DNA of 8,838 nucleotides. Origin: Synergistaceae bacterium (lineage in GTDB: Bacteria > Synergistota > Synergistia > Synergistales > Aminobacteriaceae). The stretch covers positions 1 through 8,838 of the forward strand of contig JAFVEW010000303.1 of the NCBI GenBank assembly GCA_017475805.1, given 5' to 3'. The number at the start of each line of letters is the position of its first letter. Position 1 is the stretch's first letter. Both the position numbers and the translations under genes were made by a program. This document shows, piece by piece, positions 1 to 6,477 of this stretch. The notes beneath the pieces were generated by a model, which saw nothing but the letters and a program-made list of their open reading frames with translations, had not been told where the DNA came from and did no database searches.

Positions 1-42
1 CAGCTAATTTTTTACCCTTTTCAGAGAAACGAAATCCACTTC

Positions 43-49
43 AAAGGAG
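43..49 (+). promoter_or_regulatory. Ribosome binding site of the surface protein gene
   Basis: AAAGGAG lies 13 bases before the ATG at 63. The core is good but the spacing is longer than usual. No convincing promoter is visible in the 62 bases available upstream, so the promoter probably lies outside the window. Confidence 0.7.
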
Positions 50-62
50 CTTATTAACGAAT

Positions 63-3000
63 ATGAAATTTTTCACGACCAAAAAATTTTTGGCGTTTGT
101 TTTCGCATTGGCTTTTTTAGTCGGCGCGGTTACGAACGCGGCTTGGGCTGAACTTTGGATCGGTGAAACTCAAGTAACCGACACAGTAACATCAGGAACA
201 GACTGGCAATATTATGCCGACTCAAGAACTTTGAAATTATTCAATTTCACTTACGAGGGCGAAGGCCACAGCACAGGCAACTGTAACGCAGCGATTTATT
301 GCACTGACACTACTACTAATGCGCTTACTATCGAGCTGTATGGAACAAACAAAATCACACAGATTGGCGCGGGCGATGCGAGCGGCAACAACTATGGTAT
401 TTACAGTAATCCAAAACTTACTATACGTGGTGTGGATGGCGGAACTCTCGACGTTACGAGCGGCACGACAACAAACAGTGCTAGCTACGGTATTTACGCC
501 CATTACACCAACAGCGACATAGAAATAACAGATTCAGCAAAAGTAACGGCAACGGGTGGCACAGGCAACTCTAGCTTCGGCATTTACGCCAATCACGGCA
601 GCATAAGAATCGACCAAACAGCAAAAGTAACGGCAACAGGCGGCACTGCAGGGTATGATAGCTACGGCCTTTACGCTGAAGGCGATATAGAGATCTTAAA
701 TAATGCTGCTTTAACGGCGACGGGCGGCACGATAACAGGCGACAGTGACCAAAAAAGCTACGGCATTTACAGCGGAAAAAGTGAAGGTAATTCACAACTT
801 CGAATCAACTCTAGCGTGAAATACGTCATAGCTTCGGGAAATACATCAGCTTTTAACGATAAAATTAATGTCTCAAATGGAGTTGAAGGAAGCGGCTGGG
901 ACAACACGGCCGGAACAGGTAATGCGACAAGTATCAGTACATTAGACAGCCAGACCTTAAATTACAAAAAAGTAAAATTTCCTGTAACAATTCACTATGG
1001 CCTTTGGATTGGCGAGACTGAAGTAACCGAAGCTAATTTATCCGGCACAGGCTGGGAATATGACGCGGACACGAACACTTTGAAACTTAAAGACGGTTTT
1101 AATTTCAGCGGTAAAGGACATAGTGATGGAAATCTTGCGGGAATGTATTACTCCGGCAATGATACATTGATTATCGAAATATCCGGGACAGCTTCATTGG
1201 AACTCAATGATTCAGAAAGTAATGTAGCTGCTGGTATCTGTTGCTCGATTGGAAGTCTTCAAATCAAAGGTAGCGGAACATTCAACGTTACAAACACAAA
1301 TAACGCGACCGGCAATATTTACAGAAATGCCGACATATATGCACACGGAGGCATTGAAATTGGCGGCAACGTGAATTTAAAAATCAGCAGCAGCGCACCT
1401 AATGCCTCAGTCTCAATTTCTAACGGTATTTTTGCACCTACTAGCAGTATCGCAATTATAGAAAATGCCCAAGTAGAGGCAACGGCTAGCAAAGCTGAAG
1501 AATCCTACGGAATTCAAACTAATCAGATTTTAATCGTTCAGCAATCTGCAAAATTAACAGCGACTGGCGGCGAAGGAAGCAGTGCAAGCTACGGCATTCG
1601 CGCTAATAACGTAAATATTGGCGGTTCGATAACTGTTACAGCAACGGGCGGAACGACAACCGGAACTGAGGGATCGACACCAGGCATAACTCCCGGCGAC
1701 AGTTACGGCATATTTGCAAAAATTATGCGAATTACGGGCGGAACAGTTCTCGCGGTAAGCGGCTCGGGCACCTACACCAACGGCTACGGAATCGGCTATG
1801 AAGATACCAACGATAATAACGTGTTTGGAACACTCACAGTCGGTGCAGGGATAACGTCTGTTACTGTTCAAGGCTCGACTAAGGCTTTTTATAACGATAA
1901 TTTTACAGTTACGAACGCAATCAAAGGCAAGGGCTATTCTGGTGAAAACGTTGAAGATATTGACATCAGCGAAACTGCGCGAACTTTGACAAATTATCAA
2001 AAAGTTGAATTTATCAAATATTACACGGTAACTTTTGAAAGCAATGAAGGCACGTCAGTTGATTCCCAAAGTATTGTAAGCGGCGAAAAAGCCGAAAAGC
2101 CGAGCGACCCGACAAGAAGCGGTTATAAATTCGGCGGCTGGTGCAAAGATGAGGCTCTCTCGACACTTTGGAATTTCGACAGCGACACCGTAACAGAAGA
2201 TATAACTATTTACGCTTGGTGGATGGAAATTCCGTCAGCTACGGTCAGCCCTTCAGGCGCAGGGTTTGTAATCTTTGACGAGGATGCTGAAAACAGACTT
2301 TGGAAACTTACCGCGACGGCAAATTCAGGTTTCACGTTTGCTAAATGGACTTACAAATATCACGATGCAAGCTATGAAGAAGCGAGCAGCAATATCTTTA
2401 CGATTTCTTACCCTGTCGTAGGCTCGACGACTCCGTACAGTGATGTTGTTGCAAATTTCACAAGCGATTCCGATCCTGTCCCGAGCGGCGGCAAAACTAC
2501 ACCGACCGTAACTAAACCGACGGCGAAAAGTTTGACTTACAACGGCTCTGCTCAAGAACTCGTTAATGCTGGCTCAACGACGGGCGGCACCCTTCAATAC
2601 GCACTTGGAACTGCAACTGGCCCAACGACCGAATATTCGACTTCAATTCCAACTGCAACGGAAGCGGGAACTTATTACGTTTGGTACAGAGTTGTAGGTA
2701 ACGAAAATTACAACGATGTCGCGGCGGCTAGCGTTAAGGTCATAATCAAAGAGTACGATGACAACGTTATAACAACGGCCGATAATCTTGAGAAAATGTC
2801 TGACGAAGAAAAACAGGCGATAAAAACTTTGACGCTGACGAGTCTTGAGGATTTGACAAAAATCGACTACACGCAGCTGACGAATCTCACAACGATGAAA
2901 ATTTCTGAAACAGCTGACGTTGATACAGTCGATTTGAGTCAACTTCCCGCAACAGTACAGACTTTCAGTTTCTCGAAAAATAATTATGTTCAAACTTTGA

Positions 3001-3755
3001 CACTCGAGGGCAGCAAAGTGAAAAATATTGAAGCAACAAGCTGTGATTCACTCGTTAGCGTCGACCTCGCTGGTAATGATTCCATTGTAAGTCTTGACGT
3101 CAGCGGCTCGACAAAACTCGCGGCATTAAACGCAAGCAATTGCTCTAATTTGAGATTTATAAACTGCTCGCTGTGCTTGATTTCGAGCTTTGACGTGAAG
3201 GCTTGCGCGAATTTAATCAGCGTCGATTGCAGCTACAACAGTCTTTTGAAACTCGACATTGACACGACCGGGCTTCCGAAACTTTCTGATTTAAATTGCG
3301 TAAGTCAGTCGCTCGGCCATTGGAAAGCGGTTCTCACTCTTAATTTCAATAAATTTATGGAAAAACCTGAAACGGTCAGCGAAAAAACTGAAGAAACTGA
3401 AACGACTGAAAAAGCTGTCCGTGTAAGCGTTGCGAATTTCTCAAAAGTCAAAAATCTCAAGGCCTACGACAAAAATAACAATGAAATTTTAACGACTAAT
3501 GACGGAAGCGGGAATGTAACTTTCGCGAGCCTCCCGGATCGAATGACTTACGATTATGAAACGGGCTTTAACGACACACTTATGGACGTTGAAGTTTTTG
3601 CGGCCGATGCAGATTCAGGAAGTTCGGGTAGTTCTGGCGGTTGCGGTGGCTGTAACGCTATGAGCAGTTTGGAAGTTGGAATCAGAAACGTTATTCTCGT
3701 TTTTATGCTCGAATTGATTTTGTTCGCGAGTAAAATGAAAAAGAGAATAAAATAA
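63..3755 (+). CDS. Large secreted surface protein with duplicated solenoid modules, InlB repeats, LRR and C-terminal sorting signal
   Basis: This gene encodes 1230 residues, probably an exported surface adhesin or binding protein; no enzyme motif is visible. Residues 1-29 are a signal peptide (Lys-rich start, hydrophobic core, AWA cleavage site). Residues 30-306 and 313-650 are two homologous modules. Each opens with LWIGET-V and a W-Y-TLKL stretch, continues as roughly 28-38-residue units of the form SYGIYA...I.I..AKVTATGG, and closes with a TLxxYxKVxF stretch; this suggests a beta-solenoid. Residues 653-720 match the InlB B-repeat (SGYKFGGW, ITIYAWW), and 721-800 look like a divergent copy. 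Residues 814-896 resemble an MBG/YDG-type Ig-like domain (LTYNGSAQELVNAG, AGTYYVWYRVVG). Residues 900-1095 are LRR-like, with several Cys. A Glu/Thr-rich linker (1101-1118) follows. Residues 1184-1230 form a Ser/Gly spacer, GGCGGCN, a hydrophobic helix and KMKKRIK. The ATG is the only start compatible with the signal peptide. Domain names come from pattern recognition; the ligand is unknown. Confidence 0.9.
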   Translation: MKFFTTKKFLAFVFALAFLVGAVTNAAWAELWIGETQVTDTVTSGTDWQYYADSRTLKLFNFTYEGEGHSTGNCNAAIYCTDTTTNALTIELYGTNKITQIGAGDASGNNYGIYSNPKLTIRGVDGGTLDVTSGTTTNSASYGIYAHYTNSDIEITDSAKVTATGGTGNSSFGIYANHGSIRIDQTAKVTATGGTAGYDSYGLYAEGDIEILNNAALTATGGTITGDSDQKSYGIYSGKSEGNSQLRINSSVKYVIASGNTSAFNDKINVSNGVEGSGWDNTAGTGNATSISTLDSQTLNYKKVKFPVTIHYGLWIGETEVTEANLSGTGWEYDADTNTLKLKDGFNFSGKGHSDGNLAGMYYSGNDTLIIEISGTASLELNDSESNVAAGICCSIGSLQIKGSGTFNVTNTNNATGNIYRNADIYAHGGIEIGGNVNLKISSSAPNASVSISNGIFAPTSSIAIIENAQVEATASKAEESYGIQTNQILIVQQSAKLTATGGEGSSASYGIRANNVNIGGSITVTATGGTTTGTEGSTPGITPGDSYGIFAKIMRITGGTVLAVSGSGTYTNGYGIGYEDTNDNNVFGTLTVGAGITSVTVQGSTKAFYNDNFTVTNAIKGKGYSGENVEDIDISETARTLTNYQKVEFIKYYTVTFESNEGTSVDSQSIVSGEKAEKPSDPTRSGYKFGGWCKDEALSTLWNFDSDTVTEDITIYAWWMEIPSATVSPSGAGFVIFDEDAENRLWKLTATANSGFTFAKWTYKYHDASYEEASSNIFTISYPVVGSTTPYSDVVANFTSDSDPVPSGGKTTPTVTKPTAKSLTYNGSAQELVNAGSTTGGTLQYALGTATGPTTEYSTSIPTATEAGTYYVWYRVVGNENYNDVAAASVKVIIKEYDDNVITTADNLEKMSDEEKQAIKTLTLTSLEDLTKIDYTQLTNLTTMKISETADVDTVDLSQLPATVQTFSFSKNNYVQTLTLEGSKVKNIEATSCDSLVSVDLAGNDSIVSLDVSGSTKLAALNASNCSNLRFINCSLCLISSFDVKACANLISVDCSYNSLLKLDIDTTGLPKLSDLNCVSQSLGHWKAVLTLNFNKFMEKPETVSEKTEETETTEKAVRVSVANFSKVKNLKAYDKNNNEILTTNDGSGNVTFASLPDRMTYDYETGFNDTLMDVEVFAADADSGSSGSSGGCGGCNAMSSLEVGIRNVILVFMLELILFASKMKKRIK
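150..980 (+). repeat. Protein-coding module A of a tandem duplication
   Basis: This encodes residues 30-306 of the surface protein. The opening LWIGETQVT and the closing TAFND-like and YKKVKF stretches recur in module B. Inside are about five solenoid units starting near residues 109, 141, 171, 200 and 232. At the DNA level a 19-base stretch (535-553) recurs exactly at 619-637, 84 bases on, so at least two units share a recent origin or have been homogenised. Confidence 0.8.
999..2012 (+). repeat. Protein-coding module B of a tandem duplication
   Basis: This encodes residues 313-650, homologous to module A from its opening (LWIGETEVT, W-Y-D, TLKLKDG, GKGHSDGN) to its close (STKAFYNDNF, TLTNYQKVEF). 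It is longer because it carries about seven solenoid units, near residues 387, 419, 452, 481, 509, 547 and 575. The protein similarity is obvious but the DNA has diverged, so the module duplication is older than the duplication of units inside module A. Confidence 0.8.
3612..3752 (+). other. C-terminal sorting/anchor signal of the surface protein
   Basis: Residues 1184-1230 contain a Ser/Gly-rich spacer, the GGCGGCN motif (Cys 1194 and 1197), a hydrophobic segment at about 1207-1223 and the basic end KMKKRIK. This is the motif, membrane helix, positive tail layout of CTERM-type sorting signals. The Gly-Gly-Cys-Asn element resembles what I recall of the Synergist-CTERM family. Placing it in that family is inference from memory. 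Confidence 0.6.
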
Positions 3756-3773
3756 AATTTTAAAAAGTCTTTT

Positions 3774-3819
3774 CACTCCTAATTCCTCATTTCTAATTTC
3801 TAATTTCTAATTGTTTTTT
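3774..3819 (-). repeat. Composite A-tract/heptamer repeat, copy II
   Basis: Read on the minus strand, this copy has six A, then CAATT, then five heptamers of the form AGRANNN (AGAAATT twice, AGAAATG, AGGAATT, AGGAGTG). It follows copy I directly, in the gap between two convergent genes. I see no stable hairpin, so it does not look like an ordinary intrinsic terminator. Confidence 0.75.
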
Positions 3820-3860
3820 CACTCCTACTTCCTACTTCCTCGTTCCTACTTGCTTTTTTA
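3820..3860 (-). repeat. Composite A-tract/heptamer repeat, copy I, overlapping the SLC13 stop codon
   Basis: Read on the minus strand, this copy starts with TAAAAAAGCAAGT and continues with four heptamers (AGGAACG, AGGAAGT twice, AGGAGTG). Its first three bases are the TAA stop of the SLC13 gene. The first 18 bases match copy III near position 8750 apart from one extra A there. Confidence 0.75.
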
Positions 3861-5132
3861 CGCCGCTGGGAAGAACGGGAAGGCCATCGGCAATAAAATC
3901 ATACTCACGATTGTAGCGATTACGATTAACGGCAAACCTGCTTTGACATAATCCATAAAAGTGTAATCGCCCGCACCTACGACCATTGTATTAGCCGGCA
4001 TTCCGATAGGCGTTGCATAAGCGCACGAACCACCGATAACGCAAGCCATTAAAACTGCTCTCGGGTCAGCGTTCATTCCTTGAGCGATTGAAAGACAAAT
4101 CGGAGCCATTAAAGCCGTCGTAGCGGTGTTGCTCATAAAGTTAGTCATTACGCAGCAAAGAATAAAAACAACGAAAGTGAACATCGTAGGCGAAGGATTT
4201 TCTCCTAACATTCCGATAACTTTTTCAGCTATCATTCTGCCTGCGCCTGTTTTATCGAGAGCTGAAGCAAGCGAAAGAGTACCGCCGAATAAGAAAATCG
4301 TTTTGAGGTCGATTGATTTTAAAGCGTCATTTTCTGAAATTACGTTGAAGAGGATTAATAAAATTGCTCCGATACAACATGAAATGCTTAACTTAATTCC
4401 GATTTGTTTTTCAAAAATCATAGCGAGCAACGTAGCAACGAGGATAATTAATGATAACTTTTTCTTCCACGCCGGAACACTCGAAAAATCTTTTTGAACA
4501 TCGAAAACTCCTTCGCCTTTAGGGTCGTGATTCGGAAGAAGATAAAAGCCAAGAGTCGCGTAAAATAAAATTCCCACAATCAAAATCGGTTCGCCGACTA
4601 TCGCGTATTCAAAGAAGCCGAAGCCTTCAAGTCCTGCTTTGCTCAAAGTGCTCTGCGCTATCATATTGCCGGGTGCTCCGATTAATGAAAGATTTCCGCC
4701 CATTGCCGCCGCGAATACCAAAGGCATTAATAATCTCGAACGTTTGAAACCTGATTTTGCTGCTATTCCGATTACAACGGGAATTAAAACTGCTGCTGTT
4801 CCTGTATTAGAAAGAACGCCGCTCATTAAACCTACGATTGTCATAATCGCAACGATTAACATTCTTTCACTGCTTGCAAACTTTGTAACAATTCCGCCGA
4901 TCTCGTTAGCCATTCCAGTCTCGAATAAAGCTCCGCCGACGATAAACATTGCCACAAACAAAATTACATTTCCGTCAATGAAGCCTGAGAAAGCCGTCTT
5001 AATATCAAGCACTCCCGTAACGACAAGACCAATGCAGACGATCATCGACGTTAAACCCAACGGAATTTTTTCCGTAACGAACATAACGATAGCAAAAGCC
5101 AAGAAACATAAAGTAATAACTGCCGGACTCAT
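3858..5132 (-). CDS. SLC13/DASS-family anion (dicarboxylate-type) permease
   Basis: This gene encodes 424 residues, predicted to be an inner-membrane secondary carrier of the divalent anion:sodium symporter (SLC13) / ArsB-NhaD type, with roughly ten to eleven membrane segments. The hallmark SNT motifs occur in both inverted halves: LSNTGTAAVLIP (about residues 107-118) and MSNTATTALMAP (333-344). Each is followed by a Gly-rich loop, GGNLSLIGAPGN and GGSCAYATPIGMPANT. In known members these loops bind sodium and the carboxylate or sulfate. The exact substrate (C4-dicarboxylate, citrate or sulfate) cannot be read from sequence. I chose the ATG at 5132 because it sits at the natural start of the first helix and behind a GAGGGG site; an in-frame TTG at 5153 would add seven residues but contains that site. 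The gene has its own promoter and converges with the surface protein gene. Confidence 0.9.
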   Translation of the reverse strand: MSPAVITLCFLAFAIVMFVTEKIPLGLTSMIVCIGLVVTGVLDIKTAFSGFIDGNVILFVAMFIVGGALFETGMANEIGGIVTKFASSERMLIVAIMTIVGLMSGVLSNTGTAAVLIPVVIGIAAKSGFKRSRLLMPLVFAAAMGGNLSLIGAPGNMIAQSTLSKAGLEGFGFFEYAIVGEPILIVGILFYATLGFYLLPNHDPKGEGVFDVQKDFSSVPAWKKKLSLIILVATLLAMIFEKQIGIKLSISCCIGAILLILFNVISENDALKSIDLKTIFLFGGTLSLASALDKTGAGRMIAEKVIGMLGENPSPTMFTFVVFILCCVMTNFMSNTATTALMAPICLSIAQGMNADPRAVLMACVIGGSCAYATPIGMPANTMVVGAGDYTFMDYVKAGLPLIVIATIVSMILLPMAFPFFPAA

Positions 5133-5145
5133 GTGAAAATTCACA
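5132..5145 (-). repeat. Inverted repeat between ribosome binding site and start codon
   Basis: TGTGAATTTTCACA has 6-base arms, TGTGAA and TTCACA, around TT; in RNA it would fold as a 5-bp stem with an AUUU loop. Its last A is the first base of the SLC13 ATG. It resembles a CRP half-site pair, but the spacing is 4, not 6, and the position is downstream of the promoter. Confidence 0.5.
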
Positions 5146-5151
5146 CCCCTC
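5146..5151 (-). promoter_or_regulatory. Ribosome binding site of the SLC13 gene
   Basis: GAGGGG lies 13 bases upstream of the ATG at 5132. The spacing is long unless the small inverted repeat between the two folds. This site argues against the in-frame TTG at 5153, which overlaps it. Confidence 0.55.
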
Positions 5152-5205
5152 AATAAAAATTTATAATTTGAAATTTAGAATAATGTATCCATTTGACTTA
5201 ATGAA

Positions 5206-5234
5206 ATAATAATATTGAAAACATAAAATGTCAA
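5206..5234 (-). promoter_or_regulatory. Sigma-70-type promoter of the SLC13 gene
   Basis: On the minus strand there is a perfect -35 box TTGACA (5234-5229), a 17-base spacer and a -10 box TATTAT (5211-5206), one mismatch from TATAAT. Transcription would start near 5199, leaving a leader of about 67 bases before the ATG at 5132. It lies downstream of the terminator of the preceding operon and in AT-rich DNA, as expected. Confidence 0.75.
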
Positions 5235-5288
5235 TAGGAAAAATTAAAAAATAAAAAGCAAGTCTAATTTAATTTTGCGTTATAGCAC

Positions 5289-5328
5289 AAAAAAGCCGGG
5301 AAGAAGACTTTTACGTTTCTAACCCGGC
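5289..5328 (-). terminator. Rho-independent terminator of the ABC transporter operon
   Basis: On the minus strand GCCGGG (5328-5323) pairs with CCCGGC (5300-5295), with further AGAA/TTCT pairing inside, followed at once by six T (5294-5289). It begins 14 bases after the stop codon of the ATPase gene. The T-run is on the minus-strand side only, so it is directional and separates the operon from the SLC13 gene. Confidence 0.88.
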
Positions 5329-5342
5329 AATGAGAAAAAATT

Positions 5343-6452
5343 TTATTCTTTTTCTAAATCGTCGATAAGAACTTTCGTTAATGTCGGATCAAACGACAAC
5401 GAAACTTTTTCGCCTTCACCCCAGATTTTTTTGACATCTGGGTTGTCGATCTGAACAAGAACGTTTCCTAAGTCTGTTTTAACCCAAGTCTCAACGCTGT
5501 TGCCAAGATAAATATTTGCCGTTACAACGCCGTCTTCAACCCCTGCACCCGCTTCACCGATTGAAAGCGACTCGGGACGTGCCATGATAAGAGCTTTATC
5601 GCCGACTTTCAATTTATCAGAATAACGAGGAGCGGTGAAACTCTTTCCTTTAATTTCAACAACGCAAGCACCCGACTCAATGCCTTTGACTTCGCAAGGG
5701 AAGAAAGCAACTTTGCCTACAAATCCCGAAACAAAAGTATCGACAGGATCTCGATAAATATCGCTTGGTGTTCCGACTTGAATTATATTGCCGCTCTTCA
5801 TTACGATTATTCTATCCGAAAGACTCATTGCTTCAACTCTGTCGTGAGTTACGTACATTGCAGTGATGCCAAGAGATTTTTGAAGTCTGCGAATTTCGAC
5901 TCTCATTTGTTCACGAAGAAGGGCATCAAGATTCGATAAAGGCTCGTCAAGCAACAAAACCGAAGGCTCAACGATTAAGGAACGAGCTAGAGCAACCCTC
6001 TGCTGCTGACCTCCTGAAAGCCTCGAAGGCGGACGCTTGCCCATCGTTCCAAGTCCGACCATCTCTAAAAATCTTTGAACTTTCTCGGCGATTTCATTTT
6101 CAGGAATTTTGCGGAGTCTTAAACCGTAAGCGACATTGTTAAAAACGTCCATATGCGGGAAAAGTCCGTAGCTCTGAAAGACCATCGCTGTATCGCGTTT
6201 GTTAGGCGGCGTGAAAGTTACATCGTTGTCGCCGATAAAAATCTTCCCTGAAGTCGGCTGTTCAAAGCCTGACAACATTCTTAAAATCGTTGACTTGCCA
6301 CAGCCGGACGGCCCAAGCAGAGTTACAAGTTCGCCAGGCTCAAGTCTAAAAGAAACTTCATTGACCGCCGTAACATCCTGCTTCGATTGAGGATCGCGGA
6401 AAATTTTTGTGATTTTTTCAAAAGTTACTGATTTTGATTTACTATTCGCCAC
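5343..6452 (-). CDS. ABC transporter ATP-binding protein, FbpC/PotA-like (iron(III)-type importer)
   Basis: This gene encodes 369 residues, the cytoplasmic ATPase that drives import through the permease encoded just upstream. Visible motifs are Walker A GPSGCGKST (47-55), Q-loop Gln 93, signature LSGGQQQ (145-151), Walker B VLLLDE (165-170), D-loop SNLD (173-176) and switch His 203. The switch is followed by DRVEA, where relatives usually have DQEEA. Residues from about 245 to 369 form a TOBE-type regulatory domain. Length and organisation match the FbpC/PotA/CysA group; pairing with a fused two-domain permease favours the ferric iron branch, but spermidine/putrescine, thiamine or aminoethylphosphonate uptake cannot be excluded. 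It starts with GTG behind a strong AAAGGAGAGA site, 25 bases after the permease stop, and ends just before the terminator. Confidence 0.93.
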   Translation of the reverse strand: MANSKSKSVTFEKITKIFRDPQSKQDVTAVNEVSFRLEPGELVTLLGPSGCGKSTILRMLSGFEQPTSGKIFIGDNDVTFTPPNKRDTAMVFQSYGLFPHMDVFNNVAYGLRLRKIPENEIAEKVQRFLEMVGLGTMGKRPPSRLSGGQQQRVALARSLIVEPSVLLLDEPLSNLDALLREQMRVEIRRLQKSLGITAMYVTHDRVEAMSLSDRIIVMKSGNIIQVGTPSDIYRDPVDTFVSGFVGKVAFFPCEVKGIESGACVVEIKGKSFTAPRYSDKLKVGDKALIMARPESLSIGEAGAGVEDGVVTANIYLGNSVETWVKTDLGNVLVQIDNPDVKKIWGEGEKVSLSFDPTLTKVLIDDLEKE

Positions 6453-6460
6453 TTAAAATT

Positions 6461-6470
6461 TCTCTCCTTT
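6461..6470 (-). promoter_or_regulatory. Ribosome binding site supporting the GTG start of the ATPase
   Basis: AAAGGAGAGA lies between the permease stop codon and the GTG at 6452, with the GGAG core 11 bases from the start. No ATG in a suitable position competes with it. Confidence 0.75.
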
Positions 6471-6477
6471 CCGTAAA

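Noticed and set aside
237..2993. Several minus-strand and alternative-frame open frames inside the surface protein gene (for example near 571-795, 1554-2000, 2643-2993)
   Set aside because: They have low-complexity or unnatural composition, no plausible ribosome binding sites that I could see, and lie wholly inside a long gene with clear domains; they are shadows of its codon use.
3756..3857. Bidirectional intrinsic terminator between the convergent genes
   Set aside because: There are T-runs and A-runs, but no GC-bearing stem precedes them on either strand; the sequence is explained by the heptamer repeats.
3774..3860. CRISPR array
   Set aside because: The units are only 7 bases long and contiguous, with no unique spacers.
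4126..5136. Plus-strand open frames opposite the SLC13 gene (4126-4497, 4639-5136)
   Set aside because: They are antisense shadows of a well-supported membrane protein with conserved motifs.
5132..5145. CRP/FNR-type operator
   Set aside because: The TGTGA and TCACA arms are separated by 4 bases instead of the 6 expected for CRP, and the site sits at the start codon, well downstream of the promoter.
5154..5288. Fur box that would confirm iron regulation of the neighbouring ABC genes
   Set aside because: The region is AT-rich, but I could not find a convincing GATAATGATAATCATTATC-like palindrome, and it lies downstream of the ABC operon, not at its promoter.
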